From Ciceribacter thiooxidans (GTDB taxonomy: Bacteria > Pseudomonadota > Alphaproteobacteria > Rhizobiales > Rhizobiaceae), in the NCBI RefSeq assembly GCF_014126615.1, contig NZ_CP059897.1, positions 186,001 through 250,000 of the forward strand: 64,000 nt of DNA, in the 5' to 3' direction. The translations under genes and the position numbers were made by a program. The notes below the pieces were generated by a model. The model saw nothing but the letters and a program-made list of their open reading frames with translations. It searched no databases and was not told the DNA's origin. Numbering within the stretch: the stretch's first letter is position 1; every line of letters starts with the position of its first letter. This document shows positions 51,340-59,873 of this stretch, in pieces.

Positions 51340-51386
51340 TTTCCGGATCCTTCCCCCGTCGGCTCGAAGGCCGCCCCCGTGCCCTA

Positions 51387-51416
51387 TTGACATAAAACAA
51401 TTCTCACGCATAGTAT
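51387..51416 (+). promoter_or_regulatory. Sigma70-type promoter of the LacI-controlled operon
   Basis: A consensus -35 TTGACA (51387-51392) is followed after 18 bp by TAGTAT (51411-51416). The start of transcription would fall in the operator that follows, so repressor binding should block initiation. Confidence 0.72.
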
Positions 51417-51430
51417 CGTAAACGTTTACG
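51417..51430. promoter_or_regulatory. LacI-family operator CGTAAACGTTTACG
   Basis: A perfect 14-bp palindrome with the central CG typical of LacI/PurR-type operators (TAAACGTTTA core), immediately downstream of the -10 and 47 bp upstream of the first gene of the operon. Confidence 0.88.
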
Positions 51431-51476
51431 GAAGCCAACCGAGGAGTTTCCGGCTTTCGAACTCGGGAGGAAACCT

Positions 51477-52511
51477 GTGACGTACAAGGCCGTCTTGTGC
51501 GGGTGCGGAAGCATGGCCAAAGGCTGGCTGAGAGCTCTTCGCGACACCCCCAATCTCAGCGACAGCGTAACGGTCGTCGGTCTCGTCGACATCGACCGTT
51601 TGGCCGCCGAGGCGCTCGCCGCCGAGTTCGGCCTGGCCGGCGTCGCGATCGACACCGATCTGGAGACCATGCTCCGCCGCACCTCCCCTGACCTCCTCTT
51701 CGACGTCGTCGTCCCATCGGCGCGGCGCGCCGTCGTCGCCGTCGGCCTTGCCCATGGCTGCCATGTGCTGAGCGAAAAGCCCATGGCGACATCGATCGCG
51801 GAAGCCCGGGAACTGCGCGCACTTGCCGATCGAGCCGATCGTCTGCACGCCGTCGTGCAGAACCGCCGCTTCATCGCTGGCGTTCGCCGCATTCGCCGCA
51901 TGATCGAAGAGAACGCGCTCGGCCGCCTGACCGGCCTTCACTGCGATTTCTTCCTCGGGCCCCATTTTGGCGGCTTCCGTGAGGAGATGGACCACGTCCT
52001 GCTCCTCGACATGGCGATCCACACCTTCGATGCCGCGCGTTTCATGTCCGGCAAGGATCCGCTCGCCGTCTATTGCCACGAATACAATCCGCCCGGTTCC
52101 TGGTATCGACACGGCGCTGCGGCAAACGCCATCTTCGAATTCTCCGATGAGGTGGTCTTCACCTATCGCGGCTCGTGGTGTGCAGAAGGCGGGCCGACGA
52201 GCTGGGAAAGCGCATGGCGGATCGTCGGCACCAAAGGCACTCTTCTCTGGGACGGTGCGGACAGGTTCGAGGCGAAGGTCGTCGCAGGAACGGACGGCTT
52301 TCTGCGCGCCGTCGAGCCGGTAAGCGTGCCGCCGGCCTCGAGCGAGGCGGACACCCACGGCCATGCCAGCGTTCTTCAGAGTTTCGTCGCGGCGGTCCGC
52401 AATGGCAGCCGTCCCGAGACCGATGGGAGCGACAACATCAAGAGCCTCGCCATGGTGTTCGGCGCCATTGACAGCGCCCGCGACCGGCGACGCATCACAA
52501 TCGCAGCATAG
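51477..52511 (+). CDS. Gfo/Idh/MocA-family oxidoreductase
   Basis: The 344-residue protein starts YKAVLCGCGSMAKGWLRALR, a GxGxxx Rossmann loop for NAD(P), and has the family motif GCHVLSEKPMATSIAEAREL with the catalytic EKP lysine; MDHVLLLDMAIHTFDAARFM corresponds to the substrate-binding histidine region. The start is a GTG with GGGAGGAAACCT upstream. It is the first gene of the LacI-controlled operon, nine bases before the isomerase-like gene. Enzymes of this group oxidise sugars or inositols at a secondary alcohol; the substrate cannot be read from sequence. Confidence 0.88.
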   Translation: MTYKAVLCGCGSMAKGWLRALRDTPNLSDSVTVVGLVDIDRLAAEALAAEFGLAGVAIDTDLETMLRRTSPDLLFDVVVPSARRAVVAVGLAHGCHVLSEKPMATSIAEARELRALADRADRLHAVVQNRRFIAGVRRIRRMIEENALGRLTGLHCDFFLGPHFGGFREEMDHVLLLDMAIHTFDAARFMSGKDPLAVYCHEYNPPGSWYRHGAAANAIFEFSDEVVFTYRGSWCAEGGPTSWESAWRIVGTKGTLLWDGADRFEAKVVAGTDGFLRAVEPVSVPPASSEADTHGHASVLQSFVAAVRNGSRPETDGSDNIKSLAMVFGAIDSARDRRRITIAA

Positions 52512-52520
52512 GGAGCAGGC

Positions 52521-53422
52521 ATGACCAACCCGGCCAAATCCATCCGCATCGGCACCATGGTCAGCGCGACCAAGGGGATGCCGCAAGCCGCATCGGCCAG
52601 ATCGCCGACCTGGGCTTCGAGAGTTTCGAGCCATTCTTCTGGCAGACGACCAACGGCCAGAACCTCGCCGAGCTCGGCAAGCGCTGCCGCGAGGCGATTG
52701 GCGACCGCGATATCACCATTTCCACGCTCGGCATGTTCGGCAATCCGCTCGAGGAAACCGACATCGACCGCCAGACCCTGCAGGGATGGAAGGACTGCAT
52801 CGACAATGCCCATCATTTCGGGGCTACCTGCGTTGCCGGCTTCACCGGCCGCCTGCGTGGCAAGCCGATCCCCGAGAGCCTTCCCCGTTATCGCGAGATC
52901 TGGAGCGAACTTTCCCGGCGCGCCGCCGACAGGGGCGTCAAGATCGCCTTCGAAAACTGCGCCATGGACGGCAACTGGCAGACCGGCGACTGGAACATCG
53001 CCCATAATCCCGATGCCTGGGAGCTCATCTTCAACGAAACGCCGGACGACCATGTCGGACTTGAATGGGAACCCTGTCACCAGATGGTCTACCTGATCGA
53101 GCCGATCCCGCAGATCCGAAAATGGGCGCCAAAGATCTTCCACGTTCACGGCAAGGACGCGACGATCCGCTGGGACGTCATCCGCGAGCACGGCATCTTC
53201 GGCAAGGAGAAATTCGTCTTCATGCGCACGCCGGGCTTCGGCGACACCAACTGGACGGACGTGGTTTCCGAACTCCGGCTCGCCGGCTGGTCCGGCGCAA
53301 TCGACATCGAAGGCTGGCACGATCCGGTCTATCGCGATGCGCTCGAAATGACCGGCCAGGTCCATGCACTTAATTACCTGAAGACCTGCCGGGGCGGCGA
53401 TTTCGTCTCCGACCCGGCATGA
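52521..53422 (+). pseudogene. Sugar phosphate isomerase/epimerase-like TIM barrel, frameshifted
   Basis: ATG 52521 begins NPAKSIRIGTMVSATKG in one frame, and from about 52578 another frame continues DAASRIGQIADLGFESFEPF, CREAIGDRDITISTLGMFGN, AFENCAMDGNWQTGDWN, LEWEPCHQMVYLIEPI and FHVHGKDATIRWDV to the stop at 53422. These are AP-endonuclease-2/xylose-isomerase-type segments with the metal-binding E, D and H residues present. One more G in the GGGG run at 52574-52577 restores TKGDAASRIGQI, so the gene is otherwise intact and may be functional if this is a sequencing error. It works next to a Gfo/Idh/MocA dehydrogenase, a common pairing in inositol and keto-sugar pathways. Confidence 0.82.
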
Positions 53423-53483
53423 GACAAGCATGTCGCCCCGCATGGAGGATGAGGGGCGGACGGGATAACCAAGGGAGGAGATC

Positions 53484-54716
53484 ATGGGTATCCGAAAATA
53501 TGCAATGCTCGCCGCAGTCGCATTGGCTTCCGTGTCGGTGTCGGGCCTGCCCGCTTCGGCAGAAGACGTCACCATCAGCGTCTGGTCACTCGACCGCGAC
53601 ATCCAGCCGGCGCCGAACCTCATCAAGGACTTCAACGCGCTGGACACCGGCATCAAGGTCGAATACCGCCAGATCCAGTTCGACGACGTGGTGAGTGAAG
53701 CCATGCGCGCATTTTCCACCGGCCAGGCACCCGACATCATCGCGGTCGACAACCCGGAGCACGCGCTTTTCGCTTCGCGCGGCGCATTCCTCGACCTGAC
53801 CGACATGATCGCAAAGTCGGACGTGGTGAAGGTCGAGAACTACTTCCCCGGGCCGCTCGCCTCGACCATGTGGGATGGCAAGAACTACGGCATCCCCAAA
53901 GCCACCAACACGATTGCGCTTTACTACAACAAGGACATGTTCCGGGCGAAGGGCCTCGATCCCGACAAGCCGCCGCAGACATGGGACGAGCTCGTGGAAG
54001 CCGCCCGCAAGCTCACCGATCCCTCAGCAAACGTCTACGGCCTCGCCTTCTCGGCAAAGGCCAACGAGGAGGGCACCTTCCAGTTCCTGCCCTGGGCGCA
54101 GATGGCAGGCGCCAGCTACGAGAACATCAACGCCGACGGCGCCGTTAAGGCGCTCGACACCTGGAAGACGATCATCGACGAAAAGCTCGCGTCGCCGGAC
54201 ACGCTGACACGCAGCCAGTGGGATTCGACCGGCACCTTCAACTCGGGCAATGCCGCCATGGCGATCTCCGGTCCCTGGGAACTCGACCGCATGATCGCGG
54301 AAGCGAAATTCGACTGGGGCGTCGCGCTGCTGCCGATTCCGCAGGAGGGCGCCGAGCGCTCGTCCGCCATGGGCGACTTCAACTGGGCGATCTTCGCAAG
54401 CACCAAGCATCCGCAGGAAGCATTCAAGGTGCTCGAATACTTCGTTTCGCAGGATGACCGGATGTTCAAGGATTTCGGCCAGTTGCCCGCACGCTCGGAC
54501 ATCGCGATTCCCGAAACCGGCGAGCCAAAGAAGGATGCCGCTCTCAAGGTCTTCGTCGAGCAACTCAAATACGCAAAGCCCCGCGGCCCGCATCCGGAAT
54601 GGCCGAAAATCTCGAAAGCAATCCAGGACGCAATCCAGGCGGCACTCACCGGACAGATGTCGTCGAAAGATGCTCTCGACCAGGCGGCGGAGAAAATAAA
54701 GGCCGTTCTCGGCTGA
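53484..54716 (+). CDS. Sugar ABC transporter substrate-binding protein
   Basis: The 410-residue product has a signal peptide ([20 protein letters not shown]) and the SBP_bac_1 pattern: [60 protein letters not shown] and [20 protein letters not shown]. This is a family 1 (maltose-type) extracellular binding protein; sugars or polyols are the usual ligands. GGGAGGAGATC upstream of ATG 53484 is a strong ribosome-binding site. It is followed by a hairpin-containing gap and then the permease genes, consistent with higher expression of the binding protein. Confidence 0.9.
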   Translation: MGIRKYAMLAAVALASVSVSGLPASAEDVTISVWSLDRDIQPAPNLIKDFNALDTGIKVEYRQIQFDDVVSEAMRAFSTGQAPDIIAVDNPEHALFASRGAFLDLTDMIAKSDVVKVENYFPGPLASTMWDGKNYGIPKATNTIALYYNKDMFRAKGLDPDKPPQTWDELVEAARKLTDPSANVYGLAFSAKANEEGTFQFLPWAQMAGASYENINADGAVKALDTWKTIIDEKLASPDTLTRSQWDSTGTFNSGNAAMAISGPWELDRMIAEAKFDWGVALLPIPQEGAERSSAMGDFNWAIFASTKHPQEAFKVLEYFVSQDDRMFKDFGQLPARSDIAIPETGEPKKDAALKVFVEQLKYAKPRGPHPEWPKISKAIQDAIQAALTGQMSSKDALDQAAEKIKAVLG

Positions 54717-54798
54717 TTGTTCCGCTCGGGTTCTCCATGCTCCGGGAGCCGGAGAGCCTCTGAAACCAGTCTTGCAACGCGTTCCTCCCGGAGGGTCG

Positions 54799-54816
54799 TC
54801 CCGCGCGAATGCGGGA
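54799..54816 (+). terminator. Intercistronic hairpin after the sugar-binding-protein gene
   Basis: TCCCGC (54799-54804) and GCGGGA (54811-54816) form a small stem in the 126-bp gap between binding protein and permease. There is no T run; processing or stabilising of the upstream message is more likely than full termination. Confidence 0.4.
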
Positions 54817-54842
54817 TGCTCCCGGCGGAGGCGGAGAACGAA

Positions 54843-55745
54843 ATGAAGAGACTCCTTTCCAGCACCATCGATGGTCGGGGCTTCGACATCGTCCTCGTGG
54901 CGCTGCCGCTCACATTCCTGCTTGCGCTCTCCGGCATCCCGCTTCTCTACAACGTTCTCATGAGCTTCCAGGAGGTCGACATGTTCAGCCTCGGTACGCT
55001 CTGGCGCCCCTTCGTCGGCCTGAGGAACTATCGCGAACTTTTCGCGCAGCCCGAGACGTGGCCAATCCTCGCCAATACCGCCGTCTTCGTCACGGCCTCG
55101 ATCGCCGGGCAGTTCGCCATCGGTTTCGGGCTGGCACTCTTCTTCTGGACGAATTTTCCGGGTGCGTCCTGGTTGCGCGGCCTCTTCCTGGTTTCCTGGG
55201 TCATGCCGGGCCTCGTCGTCGGTGCGATCTGGAACTGGATCCTATCGGGTGACTTCGGCGTCCTGAACTTCCTTCTCCGCGAAAGCGGCCTCATCTCCGG
55301 CAACATCTTCTGGCGCTCAGACCCGAACTACTCGCTCTGGGCAGTGATCCTCGCCAATATCTGGCTCGGGACCTCCTTCAACATGATCCTGCTCTCGGTC
55401 GGGTTGTCCTCAATTCCGGGAGACCTCTACGAGGCAGCCGAACTCGACGGGGCCAATGCCTGGCAGCGGTTCTGGACGATCACGCTGCCGATGATGCGCT
55501 CGTCGATCGGTGCGATCATCGCGCTCGGCCTCATTTTCACGCTGCAGCAATTCGATCTCTTCGCGGCGATCACCTCAGGCGGGCCGAACAATTCCTCGAA
55601 CGTCACGCAGTACTGGGCATGGGACATGTCATTCCGCCAGTACGACTTCGCCAAGGGTGCGACGATCTCCGTCATCATGATCGTCTTCGTGATGGTCGCC
55701 TCCGTCGTCTACGTCAGATCGACACGTCACGAGGTGCGGGGATGA
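54843..55745 (+). CDS. Sugar ABC transporter permease (MalF type)
   Basis: ATG 54843 with GGAG nine bases upstream starts a 300-residue protein with six membrane spans (FDIVLVALPLTFLLALSGIP for the first) and the EAA loop SSIPGDLYEAAELDGANAWQ followed by RFWTITLPMMRSS. This is the MalF/UgpA group of binding-protein-dependent transport components. Upstream in-frame sequence to 54717 looks non-coding. Its stop overlaps the start of the second permease (ATGA), so both subunits are made in equal amounts. Confidence 0.9.
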   Translation: MKRLLSSTIDGRGFDIVLVALPLTFLLALSGIPLLYNVLMSFQEVDMFSLGTLWRPFVGLRNYRELFAQPETWPILANTAVFVTASIAGQFAIGFGLALFFWTNFPGASWLRGLFLVSWVMPGLVVGAIWNWILSGDFGVLNFLLRESGLISGNIFWRSDPNYSLWAVILANIWLGTSFNMILLSVGLSSIPGDLYEAAELDGANAWQRFWTITLPMMRSSIGAIIALGLIFTLQQFDLFAAITSGGPNNSSNVTQYWAWDMSFRQYDFAKGATISVIMIVFVMVASVVYVRSTRHEVRG

Positions 55746-56569
55746 ACGACACCCTTCGCGAAAGAGTAATGCTCGGCGTCGCGGTCGTGCTTGCCGCGAT
55801 CTATCTCTTCCCGCTCTACTGGATGTATGTCACCGCGCTGAAATCCGGCTCGGCAATGTTTGCCAATCCTCCGGATTTCTGGCCACGTGATCCGCAGTGG
55901 CAGATTTACGGCGAGGTCTGGAAAAGCCGGTTGATGGGCCGTTACATCTGGAACTCTCTGGTGATCGCCTGCGGCGCGGTTTCCGTCATCGCGCTGCTCG
56001 GCACCGGTTGTGCCTATGTGCTTGCACGCTACCGCAATGTCTGGATCGATATCGGCCTTTTCCTCGTCCTGATGCTGCAGGTCCTGCCAGCGTCCTTGAT
56101 GATCACGCCGATCTTCGTTGGCTTCTCACAGGTCGGGCTACTCTCCTATCCACGGCTTGCCGTCATTCTGGCGATCGCCGCCAAAAGCATGCCTTTCTTC
56201 ATCGTGCTCGTGCGCGCGACCTTCATGAGCGTGCCGCAGGAACTGGAGGAGGCCGCACTCGTCGACGGCAATTCCCGCATCGGCGCCTTCTTCAACATCG
56301 TCCTGCCGCTTGCAAAGAACGGCATCCTGGTCAGCGCCATCCTCATCTTCATGCAGGCCTTCGGGGAGTTCGTCTATTCGAAGTCAATGATCCAGACGGT
56401 GGAGCTCCAGCCAGCCAGCGTCGGCCTCAACAGCTTCATGGGCCCGAACACCAACGAGTGGAACAAGATCATGGCCTACGCGACCATGTATGTGACGCCA
56501 ATCCTCGCCGTCTTCGTCCTCATGCAACGCCGGATCGTTTCCGGCCTGACTTCGGGAGCCTTGAAATGA
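55742..56569 (+). CDS. Sugar ABC transporter permease (MalG type)
   Basis: The 275-residue protein has six membrane spans beginning MLGVAVVLAAIYLFPLYWMY and the EAA loop MSVPQELEEAALVDGNSRIG with AFFNIVLPLAKNGILV, as in MalG/UgpE permeases. The start overlaps the previous stop by four bases, and its own stop overlaps the next start likewise. It pairs with the protein from 54843-55745 in the membrane. Confidence 0.9.
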   Translation: MNDTLRERVMLGVAVVLAAIYLFPLYWMYVTALKSGSAMFANPPDFWPRDPQWQIYGEVWKSRLMGRYIWNSLVIACGAVSVIALLGTGCAYVLARYRNVWIDIGLFLVLMLQVLPASLMITPIFVGFSQVGLLSYPRLAVILAIAAKSMPFFIVLVRATFMSVPQELEEAALVDGNSRIGAFFNIVLPLAKNGILVSAILIFMQAFGEFVYSKSMIQTVELQPASVGLNSFMGPNTNEWNKIMAYATMYVTPILAVFVLMQRRIVSGLTSGALK

Positions 56570-57633
56570 CTGCCCAGATCGAGCTCTCCGGTGTGAACAA
56601 ACATTACGGCGCTTACCACGCCCTCAAGAACATCGACCTTTCCATCCGCAAGGGAAGCTTCACCGCGCTTGTCGGCCCGTCGGGCTGCGGCAAGTCCACG
56701 CTCCTGCGCTCGCTCGCGGGCCTCGAGAGCATTTCGACCGGAACACTGAGGATTGCCGGCGAGGTCATGAACACAGTACCCCCGCGCAAGCGCGACGTCG
56801 CGATGGTCTTCCAGTCCTACGCGCTTTACCCGCACATGACCGTCGAGCAGAACCTCACCTACAGCCTGCGCATCCGCGGCACACCGAAGGCACAAGCGAA
56901 GAAGGCTGCCGAGGAGGTCGCCGCAACGACCGGTCTTTCCAACCTGCTCGGGCGGTACCCGCGCGAGCTCTCAGGCGGCCAGCGCCAGCGCGTCGCGATG
57001 AGCCGTGCCATCATCCGCCATCCGAAAGCCTTTCTCTTCGACGAGCCGCTTTCGAACCTCGACGCGGCGCTGCGCGTGCACATGCGCAAGGAAATTCGCG
57101 CACTCCACGATCGTCTCGGCGCAACCTCTGTCTACGTAACCCACGACCAGATCGAGGCGATGACCATGGCTGACCACGTGGTCGTCATGCGCGCCGGCGT
57201 CATCGAACAGCAGGGCCGGCCGCTCGATCTCTATGACAGGCCCGTCAACAAATTCGTCGCCGGTTTCATCGGCTCGCCGGCAATGAACTTCATGCCTGCA
57301 ACCGGCGACGTCGATGGGCACTCCCTCGTTCTTGAACTCAACGGACGACAGCATATGGCAATCGACGTTCCCGTCGTTCCCGGAAAAGAGGTGACGTTGG
57401 GTCTGCGACCCGAGCACGTGACGATCGTTCCGCGAGGTGAAGGGGCGCTGGAGGTACCGGTCGCGATTGTCGAATCCACCGGGTCGGCAACCTACCTCAC
57501 CACCGCCACCTCACCGGAGCTTGTGGTCGTCCTCAACGGACGGACGCATGTTTCCCCCGGCGACGTTGTCGGTCTCAAGTTTGCGTCGTCGCAGATTCAC
57601 CTCTTCGATGCCGACACGGAACGGCGGCTCTGA
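56566..57633 (+). CDS. Sugar ABC transporter ATP-binding protein (MalK/UgpC type)
   Basis: The 355-residue protein has Walker A VGPSGCGKSTLLRSLAGLE, Q-loop MVFQSYALYPHMTVEQNLTY, signature ELSGGQRQRVAMSRAIIR, Walker B KAFLFDEPLSNLDAALRVHM and switch H in VYVTHDQIEAMTMADHVVVM; the C-terminal 120 residues form the TOBE/MalK regulatory domain with VTLGLRPEHVTIVP. It overlaps the preceding permease by four bases and completes the importer. No Ser/Thr-kinase-type coupling or inducer-exclusion residues can be judged from this alone. Confidence 0.93.
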   Translation: MTAQIELSGVNKHYGAYHALKNIDLSIRKGSFTALVGPSGCGKSTLLRSLAGLESISTGTLRIAGEVMNTVPPRKRDVAMVFQSYALYPHMTVEQNLTYSLRIRGTPKAQAKKAAEEVAATTGLSNLLGRYPRELSGGQRQRVAMSRAIIRHPKAFLFDEPLSNLDAALRVHMRKEIRALHDRLGATSVYVTHDQIEAMTMADHVVVMRAGVIEQQGRPLDLYDRPVNKFVAGFIGSPAMNFMPATGDVDGHSLVLELNGRQHMAIDVPVVPGKEVTLGLRPEHVTIVPRGEGALEVPVAIVESTGSATYLTTATSPELVVVLNGRTHVSPGDVVGLKFASSQIHLFDADTERRL

Positions 57634-57721
57634 CAGCGGCAAAACGGCGGCCCCTACCCTTCCGGTTGGCAGACCGGGTCACGGCCTATAGACTGGCACG
57701 ACACCTTGGGAGACTGGAAGC

Positions 57722-58159
57722 ATGGCGCTCAAGCGAATGGATAATATCGGCATCGTCGTCGAAGACCTCGAAGGCGCGGTCGAGTTCTTTCGCGCGCTCG
57801 GGCTCGAGTTCGAAGGTGGAGCGATGATCGAAGGGGAGTGGGCCGGACGCGTCACCGGGCTCGGCGACCAGAGCGTCGAAGTCGCGATGATGCGGACACC
57901 GGACGGTCACAGCCGGCTCGAACTTTCCCGTTTCATCAGGCCGACGGTTATCGCGGATCATCGCAAGGCGCCGGTCAACGCTCTCGGCTATCTCCGCGCC
58001 ATGTTCACCGTGGACGATATCGACCAAACACTCGAAAGGCTCCGCACGCGCGGCGCCGAGCTCGTCGGTGAAGTGGTCCAGTACAAGGACGCGTACCGCC
58101 TCTGTTACATCCGCGGCCCAGAAGGCCTTCTCATCGGCCTCGCGCAAGAACTCGGCTGA
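57722..58159 (+). CDS. VOC-family (glyoxalase-like) protein, full-length copy
   Basis: The 145-residue protein has two beta-alpha-beta-beta-beta modules: KRMDNIGIVVEDLEGAVEFF then GLEFEGGAMIEGEWAGRV, and LGYLRAMFTVDDIDQTLERL then YRLCYIRGPEGLLIGLAQEL. This is the vicinal-oxygen-chelate fold of glyoxalase-like enzymes with candidate metal ligands at the paired strands. ATG 57722 is 88 bp after the ABC ATPase stop, so it could belong to the same operon. From about 57838 onward this gene and the following kinase remnant are repeated at 59540-60132, where the VOC copy lacks its N-terminus. Confidence 0.85.
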   Translation: MALKRMDNIGIVVEDLEGAVEFFRALGLEFEGGAMIEGEWAGRVTGLGDQSVEVAMMRTPDGHSRLELSRFIRPTVIADHRKAPVNALGYLRAMFTVDDIDQTLERLRTRGAELVGEVVQYKDAYRLCYIRGPEGLLIGLAQELG

Positions 58160-58173
58160 CCGGCGCGTCAGCC
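58154..58173. terminator. Bidirectional hairpin between VOC gene and kinase remnant
   Basis: GGCTGAC (58154-58160) and GTCAGCC (58167-58173) form a 7-bp stem with a six-base loop at the convergent 3' ends. The second copy of the junction has a shortened version at 59861-59881. Confidence 0.5.
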
Positions 58174-58422
58174 GGTTCGTATTGCGCGCGCGCATGCCTG
58201 AAGCTGCTCGAACGCCCGGAAGGGCCTTTCATGCGTCTCGGCAACCCCGCTCGTGGCCGGTTCATAGGTCCCGGAGACGCCGCTCAGCGCCTGCATCGCA
58301 ACTGTCATGTCGATGAATGCGCCGGAAGCGACCGCGCCGAGGATCGCAGAACCGAGGAGCACGGGCTCCTCGGCTCGCGGCGCCACGACCGACTTGCCGC
58401 AGGCATCGGCGAGAAGCTGGCG
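58168..58422 (-). pseudogene. C-terminal remnant of the FGGY kinase (duplicate)
   Basis: The minus strand ends QLLADACGKSVVAPRAEEPV, LLGSAILGAVASGAFIDMT and VAMQALSGVSGTYEPATSGV with a stop at 58168, almost the same as the last 85 residues of the intact kinase at 59874-61493. DNA identity is highest in 58290-58422, with only two mismatches in about 130 bases by eye. At 58422 similarity stops abruptly and nothing kinase-like follows. The remnant has no start and is not expected to be made. Confidence 0.85.
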
Positions 58423-58778
58423 TTCGAGGCGGATGGAAAATGCGGCAAACCTATCGTCGGGCGGGAATTGTAGAATGGTACAGGAACGATGGCGGGCGGC
58501 GCGGAGATCCCATATATAGCAGCGCTGCCCGCCATTACGCGGCAGCGCTGGGCAAAGACAACGAAACAACGGGACGAACAGAAACGTGCCTTTATGCGGC
58601 CGGTCATTGGCTGGCAGTTCGCGCCTCCCGCTCCGTGACCTTCTGCGCAACGGACTCTCGCAACAGAGGACCCCCAAGGAGCCCGGCAACTCTTGCCGGT
58701 CACGTCCGACTCGGCAATGCGGTCAAACCTGAATCGACTGAAGGAATTGCGTTCGCAACATCGAACCCACAAGACTGA
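58423..58778. other. Region between the kinase remnant and the AbiEii fragment
   Basis: No protein is recognised in either direction. A dyad GCGCTGCC/GGCAGCGC with an 11-base spacer lies near 58523-58549. The stretch is part of the material inserted between the two copies of the VOC/kinase junction. Confidence 0.5.
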
Positions 58779-59249
58779 CTAGACACCAAAACGCTCCCGC
58801 ATGTCTCCGGCCTTCGCCCACTCGTCACCTGGTATCCGGTCGATAAGTTCTTTCATCACCTTGGCAAATGCGGCTTTGAGTGTTCTATCGTTCAGTGCTC
58901 TCGCGCGATCGGTCGGAAGCAGCGGGCGCATATCGGTGAAGAAGGCGGGATTGGCGAGTTTCTGAAACATCCGCTGCTGCGCCTCAGCCCTCGAAATAGC
59001 TTGTTCAGCCTTTTCGAGGTAGAGCTGAAAACACTCGACGATTCGGGCCGGGTCCACCCCCTCGAACACAGTGAGCGAGTGATCGAGGTCAAATAGATCG
59101 CGGCCCTTGTTGCGCTGAAGCAAAGCCCGTAGCTTGGTCGCGAGCATTTCTTCTCGCGAGAAGGTCGGGGTTGCGGCCTCACCGGTGAACCACGGATTCT
59201 CTACTCCGAATGAAAGCTCGATAGGCGGATCGTAAGAATCATATCTCAA
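58779..59249 (-). pseudogene. AbiEii-type nucleotidyltransferase toxin, N-terminal half missing
   Basis: The frame reads ELSFGVENPWFTGEAATPTF, SREEMLATKLRALLQRNKGR, DLFDLDHSLTVFEGVDPARI and ends GDMRERFGV. ATKLRAL-x-QR-x-KGRDLFDL is the signature of the C-terminal half of AbiEii/DUF1814 proteins, which transfer nucleotides and act as the toxin of AbiE systems. Full proteins are near 300 residues and carry the catalytic GGT and D-x-D motifs in the N-terminal half, which is absent here; upstream frames are closed and unrelated. The AbiEi antitoxin is also absent. Confidence 0.78.
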
Positions 59250-59526
59250 TATCCGCTTTTAGCGCGGATTTTTTAACATGATTCCATTCCTGATCATCCC
59301 TGTGAATCCGCGTTTGAGGCGGACTTTCGCATATGATGCAGTGGCGATTCAGACTCTTTTGATCTGTATTCTCGCGGCGCTCGTTTATGATGCGTGCGCG
59401 GTAATGGCAGGAACGATCGCCATATATGGTATGCAAATCCTGTCCCGGCGACTTGGTGGATTGTAGTTGGTATGGATTTAGTGTGTGAGCAGAAAGCTCA
59501 ACAATCACAATACGAACTGAAGCCTA
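59250..59526. other. AT-rich intergenic stretch beside the AbiEii fragment
   Basis: No gene is supported. The region is clearly lower in GC than both sides and includes a small dyad (GCTTTTAGCGCG area near 59252-59266). It may be the edge of the transferred piece that brought the AbiEii fragment. Confidence 0.45.
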
Positions 59527-59865
59527 TTGACTATCGAGTGGGAATGGGCCGGACGTGTCACCGGCCTTCGTGACCAGCGTGTCGAGATCGCGATGACGCG
59601 AATACCCGACGGCCACAGCCGGCTTGAGCTTTCCCGCTTCATCACGCCGTCGGTCGTCGCGGATCACCGAAACGCACCGGTCTACGCTCTCGGCTATCTC
59701 CGTGTCATGTTCGCCGTCGATGATATCGACGAAACGGTGGAAAGGCTCCGCACACGCGGCGCTGAACTCGTCGGCGAAGTCGTCGATTACAAGGACATCT
59801 ATCGGCTCTGCTACATCCGCGGGCCGGAAGGTCTCCTCATCGGCCTCGCGCAGGAACTCTGCTGA
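59527..59865 (+). pseudogene. VOC-family protein, N-terminally truncated duplicate
   Basis: From TTG 59527 the frame gives EWEWAGRVTGLRDQRVEIAM, LELSRFITPSVVADHRNAPV and YALGYLRVMFAVDDIDETVE to the same C-terminus YIRGPEGLLIGLAQEL as the copy at 57722-58159. The first about 35 residues, which carry the first strand and helix of the VOC fold, are missing and replaced by unrelated sequence. The copies differ by many silent and some amino-acid changes. It is convergent with the intact kinase, so this is the side that keeps the kinase and lost the VOC N-terminus. Confidence 0.78.
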
Positions 59866-59873
59866 CCGGCGTC

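Noticed and set aside
59278..59466. A 62-codon frame with a hydrophobic stretch (QTLLICILAALVYDACAVMA)
   Set aside because: No ribosome-binding site, no family, and it lies in AT-rich debris beside the AbiEii fragment.
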